Source: Neotamlana laminarinivorans (GTDB taxonomy: Bacteria; Bacteroidota; Bacteroidia; Flavobacteriales; Flavobacteriaceae). From it: a DNA stretch of 64,000 nt. The position numbers and the translations under genes were made by a program. Location of the stretch: contig NZ_JAJAPW010000001.1 in NCBI RefSeq assembly GCF_020523925.1, forward strand, positions 248,001 to 312,000, in the 5' to 3' direction. Of the stretch, positions 54,090 through 61,600 are shown piece after piece (within the stretch, counting starts at the first letter, position 1; each line of letters starts with the position of its first letter). The notes below the pieces were generated by a model that had not been told where the DNA came from, did no database searches, and saw only the letters and a list, made by a program, of their open reading frames with translations.

Positions 54090-55043
54090 ATGTCTGACGT
54101 AGCTGCTATAGAAAAATTTGTAAATCAATTTAAAGAATTAAAATCTGAAATTGCCAAAGTAATTATTGGTCAAGACGAGGTTGTTACACAAATACTAATT
54201 TCAATTTTTTCTGGTGGTCATTCATTGTTAATTGGTGTTCCTGGTTTAGCAAAAACTTTAATGGTAAATACCATTTCTCAAGCTTTAGGTCTAGATTTTA
54301 AACGTATTCAGTTTACTCCAGATTTAATGCCTAGCGATATTTTAGGAAGTGAGATTTTAGATGAAGACAGGCAATTTAAATTTATAAAAGGCCCTATTTT
54401 TTCTAATATCATTCTAGCCGACGAAATAAACCGTACACCACCAAAAACACAGGCAGCTTTGCTTGAAGCCATGCAAGAACGAGCAGTTACAGTTGCAGGG
54501 CATCATTATAAACTCGATTTACCATATTTTGTTTTAGCAACTCAAAACCCAATTGAGCAGGAGGGAACTTATCCATTACCAGAAGCTCAATTAGATCGTT
54601 TTATGTTTGCTATTAACCTAGAGTACCCAACCTTTCAAGAAGAGGTAGAAGTAGTAAAAGCTACTACATCAAATAAAAAAGTAGAAGTAAAAGCGTTATT
54701 TTCATCAAAAGAGATCTTAGGTTTTCAGCAATTAATTCGTAAAATTCCTGTAGCAGATAATGTTATAGAATATGCTGTAGCAATGGTAGGTAAAACAAGA
54801 CCTAACGGAAATAATACTCCAGAAATTGTAAAAAATTATATTGATTGGGGAGCAGGACCAAGAGCCTCTCAAAATTTAGTTTTAGCAGCCAAAACGCACG
54901 CTGCCATTAACGGTAAATTCTCGCCAGATATTGAAGATGTACAAGCTGTAGCCATTGGAATTTTAAGGCATAGAATAATAAAAAATTATAAAGCAGAAGC
55001 AGAAGGAATAACAGAAGAACAAGTTATTAAAGCGTTGTTTTAA
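54090..55043 (+). CDS. MoxR family AAA ATPase
   Basis: A 317-residue MoxR-type AAA+ ATPase. Motifs are IIGQDEVV, Walker A GVPGLAKTLMV, IQFTPDLMPSDILG, Walker B ILADEINRTPPK, and ATQNPIEQEGTYPLPEAQLDRF, which is highly conserved in MoxR. Such ATPases insert cofactors into or remodel partner proteins, often VWA-domain proteins; no VWA gene lies beside it here. It starts 4 bases after the surA stop, so it is in the same transcription unit. Confidence 0.95.
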   Translation: MSDVAAIEKFVNQFKELKSEIAKVIIGQDEVVTQILISIFSGGHSLLIGVPGLAKTLMVNTISQALGLDFKRIQFTPDLMPSDILGSEILDEDRQFKFIKGPIFSNIILADEINRTPPKTQAALLEAMQERAVTVAGHHYKLDLPYFVLATQNPIEQEGTYPLPEAQLDRFMFAINLEYPTFQEEVEVVKATTSNKKVEVKALFSSKEILGFQQLIRKIPVADNVIEYAVAMVGKTRPNGNNTPEIVKNYIDWGAGPRASQNLVLAAKTHAAINGKFSPDIEDVQAVAIGILRHRIIKNYKAEAEGITEEQVIKALF

Positions 55044-55054
55044 ATTAGGTTTTT

Positions 55055-55360
55055 ATGCAACCTATAACAACTTCCAAAGAAAGAATTTATGGGTTAGATT
55101 TGGTAAGGGCTATTGCAATACTACTTATATTAAGCTCACATTCTACCATTTTAATTTTTCAAGACTCAGAATTAAAATCAATTAAATTTAACCAGTTTTT
55201 TGGAACAGTAGGTGTTAATGTTTTCTTTGTTTTAAGCGGGTTTAATAAATTTTTAATTCTGCTTTCATATTGGGTTTTAAGCTTTATGTTAGCTTATTTA
55301 ATGTTTAATTATTTGGAAAAGACAATCTTAAAATTTAGAGATAGAAATATTAATGCTTAA
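55055..55360 (+). pseudogene. Remnant of an acyltransferase-3 (OafA/YrhL-like) gene with an internal deletion
   Basis: A 101-codon open frame. Its first 63 residues match the N-terminus of acyltransferase family 3 (YGLDLVRAIAILLILSSHS, then FFGTVGVNVFFVLSGF, with the catalytic His in SSHS), normally the first of about ten membrane helices. The next residues (NKFLILLSYWVLSFMLAYLMFNYLEK) match the last helix and tail of the same family. Around 250-270 residues between are missing, and the reading frame is kept. Family members are about 340-380 residues, so this is probably inactive. It lies 11 bases after the MoxR gene. Confidence 0.75.
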
Positions 55361-55750
55361 ATAGTTTTTATTTAAAGCTAGTTTCTTTAACAATTAGTTA
55401 TCAATAAGTATAAAACTGTACATGAAGGAATTACCGTAATTATAATGATAAAAAGTATATTATGGTAAAACGAAAAGGTTTTAGTTTAAATAATATTCAA
55501 TATTTTAAACTTTTTGATATAAAAAATGCAAATCATATTAAATATTAATAGGACTATAATAATTTAGTATTGTAAGGTGAATCAATACCCGTTTTATTTT
55601 TAAAACTTTGTATTTATTTAGTATTTTGCGTGACTTTTAAAATAAACTAATAACTATAACAAATGGCTTAATCTACAAATAAAAGGGTTTGTAAAATACT
55701 AACATTCATCTAAAATTTGTAGCGGGCCTAAAACGAAAAGACTTCTAAAT
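55361..55750 (+). other. AT-rich intergenic region upstream of acnB
   Basis: There are 390 bases without a convincing gene. It holds a perfect 8-base inverted repeat, CTACAAAT (55673-55680) with ATTTGTAG (55715-55722), 28 bases before the acnB ATG, in what is probably the acnB leader. A weak -7-like TATTTTG lies near 55622. No complete promoter consensus, RNA gene or terminator is apparent. Confidence 0.4.
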
Positions 55751-58528
55751 ATGAGCATTTACAGTGAGTACCTTAAGGAGATTGAAGAAAGAAAGGCTCA
55801 AGGGTTACATCCCAAGCCAATTGATGGAGCTGAATTAACTAGTGAAATAATTTCGCAAATTAAAGAAGCAAATAATCCACACAGAGAAGAATCTCTAAAC
55901 TTTTTTATTTATAACACCCTACCAGGTACTACAAGTGCAGCAGGTGTAAAGGCAAAGTTTTTAAAGGAAATTATCCTTGGAGAGGAAATTGTAGATGAAA
56001 TAACGCCAACTTTTGCATTCGAGCAATTATCTCATATGAAAGGTGGGCCATCAATTGAAGTTCTTTTAGATATTGCCTTAGGAGATAACGTGGCATTAGC
56101 CAAAGAAGCAGCTAAAGTTTTAAAAACACAAGTTTTTTTATATGAAGCTGATACAGAGCGATTAGAAGCGGCATATAAAAATGGAAGTGCTATTGCTAAA
56201 GATATTATAGAAAGTTATGCGCAAGCAGAATTTTTTACAAAACTTCCAGAAGTAGAAGAAAAAATTGATGTAGTTACTTACATTGCAGGTGTTGGCGATA
56301 TTTCAACCGATTTACTTTCACCTGGTGCCGATGCACACTCACGTTCAGACCGTGAATTTCATGGGCAGTGTATTTTCGAGCACAATAAAGATATGCAAAA
56401 AGAGGTGTTGACTTTAAAAGAGCAACACCCTGATAAACGAGTTATGTTAATTGCAGAAAAAGGAACTATGGGAGTAGGATCTTCTCGTATGTCTGGTGTA
56501 AATAACGTAGCCTTATGGACGGGTATTTCATCATCACCATATGTGCCATTTATTAATATAGCTCCTGTAATTGCAGGAACTAACGGAATAGCACCAATAT
56601 TTTTAACAACAGTAGGTGTAACTGGTGGTATTGGTATCGATTTAAAAAATTGGGTTAAGCAAAAGGATGAAAACGGAAATACTATTGTAGATGAAGATGG
56701 TGAGCCAATTTTAAAAGAGGTTTATTCTGTAAAAACTGGTACTGTTTTAACTATTAATACAAAAGAGAAAAAATTATACAACGGAGATAAAGAGTTAAAA
56801 GATATTTCTACAGCTTTAACTCCACAGAAAATGGAATTTATTAAAGCAGGTGGGTCTTATGCTGTAGTTTTCGGAAAAAAATTACAAACCTTTGCTTGTA
56901 AAGTTCTAGGTATTGATATTCCTCAAGTATATGCACCTTCAAAAGAAATTTCTATAGAAGGACAAGGTCTAACCGCCGTTGAAAAAATATTTAACAAAAA
57001 TGCTGTTGGTACTACACCAGGTAAAACGTTACATTCAGGATCTAATGTTCGTGTAGAAGTAAATATTGTTGGATCTCAAGATACAACTGGTTTAATGACT
57101 TCTCAAGAATTAGAAATGATGGCAGCAACTGTTATATCTCCTATTGTTGATGCAGGTTACCAATCTGGGTGTCATACAGCTTCTGTATGGGACGATAAAT
57201 CTATTGCAAATATTCCACGTTTAATGAAGTTTATGAACGACTTCGGGTTAATTACAGGTCGTGATCCTAAAGGAAAGTATCATGCAATGACGGACGTAAT
57301 TCACAAAGTTTTAAATGATATTACTGTTGATGATTGGGATATAATTATAGGTGGAGATTCACATACACGTATGTCTAAAGGTGTTGCTTTTGGTGCCGAT
57401 TCTGGTACAGTAGCATTAGCTTTAGCAACAGGTGAAGCAACAATGCCTATTCCAGAATCTGTAAAAGTTACTTTTAAAGGAAACATGAGAAGCTTTATGG
57501 ATTTCCGTGATGTGGTTCATGCTACACAACAACAAATGCTTAAGCAATTTGACGGAGAAAATGTTTTTCAAGGTCGTGTTATTGAAGTTCATATTGGTAC
57601 ATTAACTTCAGACCAAGCCTTTACATTTACCGATTGGACTGCCGAAATGAAAGCAAAGGCATCAATCTGTATTTCAGAAGATGAAACTTTAATAGAATCT
57701 TTAGAAATTGCTCGCGACCGTATCCAAATCATGATAGATAAAGGTATGGATAACGAAAAGCAAATGCTTAAAGGTTTAGTTGACAAAGCAAATAACAGAA
57801 TTCAAGAGCTTAAAACTGGTATAAAATCAGCTTTAAAACCAGATGCAAGTGCTAAATATTATGCTGAAGTTGTTATTGATTTAGATGAAATTGCTGAACC
57901 AATGATTGCCGATCCAGATGTAAATAACGAAGATGTTTCTAAGCGCTACACGCATGACACAATACGCCCATTATCATTTTACGGAGGAACTAAAAAAGTA
58001 GATTTAGGTTTTGTAGGTTCTTGTATGGTTCATAAAGGCGACATGAAAATTTTAGCGCAAATGCTAAAAAATATTGAAGCACAGCATGGTAAAGTAGAAT
58101 TTAAAGCGCCATTAGTGGTAGCACCACCAACTTATAATATTGTTGATGAGTTAAAAGCAGAGGGCGACTGGGAAGTATTACAAAAATACTCAGGTTTCGA
58201 GTTTGATGATAGTGCACCAAAAGGATTAGCACGTACAAAATATGAAAACATGCTATATTTAGAGCGTCCAGGTTGTAACCTTTGTATGGGTAACCAAGAA
58301 AAGGCCGAACCCGGAGATACGGTTATGGCAACTTCAACACGTTTATTCCAAGGTCGTGTAGTAAAAGATTCTGGAGAGAAAAAAGGAGAATCTTTATTGT
58401 CTTCTACACCAGTTGTAGTATTATCTACAATTTTAGGTAGAACTCCAACTATGGAAGAATATGAAGCAGCCGTAGAAGGTATAGTATTAACTAAATTTAA
58501 ACCATCACAAAAAGAATTAGTTCTTTAA
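55751..58528 (+). CDS. acnB: Aconitate hydratase B / 2-methylisocitrate dehydratase
   Basis: A 925-residue aconitase of the AcnB type. The HEAT-like N-terminal domain (SHMKGGPSIEVLLDIA) is followed by the swivel domain and the catalytic domains. The [4Fe-4S] ligands are Cys758 (FVGSCMVHKGD) and Cys842/Cys845 (RPGCNLCMGNQ), matching Cys710/769/772 of E. coli AcnB. A late TSTRLFQGR completes the active site. It isomerises citrate and isocitrate in the TCA cycle. Transcribed alone, with a terminator after it. Confidence 0.97.
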   Translation: MSIYSEYLKEIEERKAQGLHPKPIDGAELTSEIISQIKEANNPHREESLNFFIYNTLPGTTSAAGVKAKFLKEIILGEEIVDEITPTFAFEQLSHMKGGPSIEVLLDIALGDNVALAKEAAKVLKTQVFLYEADTERLEAAYKNGSAIAKDIIESYAQAEFFTKLPEVEEKIDVVTYIAGVGDISTDLLSPGADAHSRSDREFHGQCIFEHNKDMQKEVLTLKEQHPDKRVMLIAEKGTMGVGSSRMSGVNNVALWTGISSSPYVPFINIAPVIAGTNGIAPIFLTTVGVTGGIGIDLKNWVKQKDENGNTIVDEDGEPILKEVYSVKTGTVLTINTKEKKLYNGDKELKDISTALTPQKMEFIKAGGSYAVVFGKKLQTFACKVLGIDIPQVYAPSKEISIEGQGLTAVEKIFNKNAVGTTPGKTLHSGSNVRVEVNIVGSQDTTGLMTSQELEMMAATVISPIVDAGYQSGCHTASVWDDKSIANIPRLMKFMNDFGLITGRDPKGKYHAMTDVIHKVLNDITVDDWDIIIGGDSHTRMSKGVAFGADSGTVALALATGEATMPIPESVKVTFKGNMRSFMDFRDVVHATQQQMLKQFDGENVFQGRVIEVHIGTLTSDQAFTFTDWTAEMKAKASICISEDETLIESLEIARDRIQIMIDKGMDNEKQMLKGLVDKANNRIQELKTGIKSALKPDASAKYYAEVVIDLDEIAEPMIADPDVNNEDVSKRYTHDTIRPLSFYGGTKKVDLGFVGSCMVHKGDMKILAQMLKNIEAQHGKVEFKAPLVVAPPTYNIVDELKAEGDWEVLQKYSGFEFDDSAPKGLARTKYENMLYLERPGCNLCMGNQEKAEPGDTVMATSTRLFQGRVVKDSGEKKGESLLSSTPVVVLSTILGRTPTMEEYEAAVEGIVLTKFKPSQKELVL

Positions 58529-58558
58529 AAGAAAGGTTTTAAAACATAATAAGTATTT

Positions 58559-58592
58559 AAAAAGCTCGAATTTTATATTCGGGCTTTTTTCT
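58559..58592 (+). terminator. Rho-independent terminator after acnB
   Basis: Thirteen-base stem with one wobble pair (58559-58571 with 58577-58589) around a 5-base loop; the right arm ends in a T-tract. It lies about 30 bases after the acnB stop. Confidence 0.85.
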
Positions 58593-58670
58593 TATCGAAA
58601 ATTTGATAATAGTAGCACCTTAGTTCGTATATTTTGATAAATTTGGTTAAACCATTTTAACCATATAGTT

Positions 58671-61600
58671 TTGAAAAAAATAGCCTACCTATTATGTCTT
58701 TTGTTTTTAAGTTTTATTTCATGTAAAGATGATTCAAGTGTTACTCTAGATAACATTCAAAAATTTAAGGATTACATTTTTGAAGTATCTACAGGAGTAG
58801 TTTCTACTAAAGATGAAATAAAAATAGTATTAATAAACCCAATAAAAGATATTTCATCTGAAGTAGAATTGGATAATAGCATACTTAAAGTATCTCCTAA
58901 AATAAAAGGAAAAGTTGTTGCAAAAAATAACAGAACAATAGCCTTTATACCAGATACAAAGTTTGAACAAGATACCCGTTATACATTTAAACTAGATTTA
59001 GCAGCAATACAAGATGTTAGTAGCGAGTATGAAACATTTGTTTTTGATGTTAAAACCATTAAACAAGATTTTCAAGTTATTCCAAATAATCTAGAAAGTT
59101 ATTCAAGAAATTGGCAATACTTAAATGGAACATTACGATCTAGTGATGAAATTTTAACATCAACCGCAAAAAAATTAATTACGGCAAAGCAAAAAGGAAA
59201 AACTTTGCCAGTAAAAATTTTAACTGAGAATTTAGAAGGAAATTATTTTAAATTTAAAATAGATAGTATACAACGTTTTGATGAGGATACCGATATAGAA
59301 ATAGAATGGGATGGAGGTAAGTTTAACATTGATACTGAAGGCGATTATACTTTTAATATACCAGGTAAAAATAATTTTCAAGTAATTGATATAAATGTAT
59401 TTGATGAAAAAGATAAATACATTGAGATTAATTTTTCTGATCCAATTAAAAAGAATTTAGATTTAAACGGATTAATTACCATTGAAGGTAAAAGTTATCT
59501 GTCATTTTCTATTAACAACAATGTCGTAAAAGTTTATGTCGGAAATATTGAAGACACTAAAACACTTAAAATACATAGTGGTATTACAAATGCTTATGGC
59601 TTTAAGCTTAAAAACACTGTTACTAAAGAAATTACTTTTGAAGAAATTAAACCAGATGTTAAACTGTTACAAAACGGCACAATATTACCAACTTCAGAAA
59701 ATTTAAAATTTAATTTCGAAGCAGTAAACTTAAAAGCAGTAGATATTACAATTATTAAAATTTTTGAAGATAATGTTTTACAATTTTTACAAAACAATAA
59801 TTTAAAAGGTAGTTCAGAGTTATTAAGGGTAGCCAGACCTATAGCTAAAAAAACAATTAATTTATCTAAATATAAAACAGATTTATCTAACTGGAGATCT
59901 TATGCTGTAGATTTAAAAGAAATTATTAATCCAGATCCAGGAGCTATTTATCGCGTAGAAGTAAGTTTTAAAAAGCAGTATTCTAATTATAAATGTGCAA
60001 CTGAAGATACAAGTGAAATAATTGAAGAAGTTATAAATTACGATCAAGAAGCTGAAGAAACTAGTAACTGGGATAATGATTACTATTATGAAGATTATGA
60101 TTACGATTGGCGAGAATCTGATAATCCCTGCAATAATTCGTATTACCGAAACAAAAAAATAAGTTCAAATATTTTGGCTTCAAACATTGGAGTAATAGTT
60201 AAACAAGGCACAAAAAATAACTACTTTGTTGCAGTTAGCGATATTATTACAACCAACCCAATTGCAGATGCCGAGGTGAAATTTTACAATTACCAACAAC
60301 AATTAATAGGAAAACAAAAAACAGATACCGAAGGTAAATTAGAGTTTCCAGCTACATCAAAAGCTTATTTTGCAGTTGTAACAAAAAATAAAATAAGTAC
60401 CTATGTTAAGCTAAACGATGGTAATGCTTTGTCTGTAAGTAAGTTTGATGTTTCTGGAGCCGAATTAAAAAGAGGATTTAAGGGATTTATTTATGGTGAG
60501 CGAGGTGTTTGGAGACCAGGAGACACATTACACTTATCATTTATGCTAAACGATAAAAACAATAAATTACCAGAAGATCATCCAGTAAAACTAGAAATTT
60601 TCGATCCTTATGGCACACTATCATATTCTAGCATAAATACCAATGGTTTAAATAACTTTTACAAGTTTACTGTGCCCACACAATCAGACGATTATACAGG
60701 ATCTTGGATGGCTAAAGTAAGTGTAGGCGGTGCTATATTTAATAAAGAGTTAAAAATAGAAACCATTAAGCCTAATAGGTTAAAAATTAAAACATCTATA
60801 ACAGATAAAATAACAACAGCTAACAAACCAATTAATGGTAATTTAGAAGCTTTATGGTTACATGGTGCTATAGCTAAAAATTTAAAAACCGATGTAACAG
60901 TAACATTCAACTCAATAAAAACTAAGTTTAAAGCTTTTCCAAGTTTTGAATTTGACGATCCAACAAAAACATTTTCAGGTAAAGAGCAATTGGTATATAA
61001 TGGTAAAATTAATAACGAGGGTAAAGCTCAGTTTTCATTCAATGCTTATACAGGAAATAGTGCTCCGGGTTTATTAAAAGCAACTTATGTATCTAAGGTT
61101 TACGAAGAAGGTGGCGATTTTAGTACTGATGCATTTTCTGTTACCCATGCACCATACAGCTCATTTGTTGGTTTGCTTACCCCAAAAGGAGATGCTGCAA
61201 GAAATATGCTATTAACAGATACTAAACACAGATTTGAGGTTGCTACTGTTAATGCTTATGGGCAACCTACAGCAGTAAATAATCTTAAGGTAACTATTTA
61301 TAAAGTTAACTATAATTGGTGGTGGAATGAAGATGAAGATAATTTGTCTTCTTTCGATGTAAGTTCTAGTAGAAATGAAGAGTTTTCAACAACAGTTTCA
61401 ACAAATTCTCAAGGTAAAGGCGTTTTCGAGTTCGAGTTAAAATACCCAGAATGGGGGCGTTATTTGGTTTATGTTTATAATAAAGAATCTGGGCATGCCA
61501 CTGGAAAAACTGTTTTTATAGATTGGCCAGGGTGGGCAGGTAAAGCAAGAAAAGGAGATCCTTCATCTGCAACAATGCTTTCTTTTTCTACAGATAAAGT

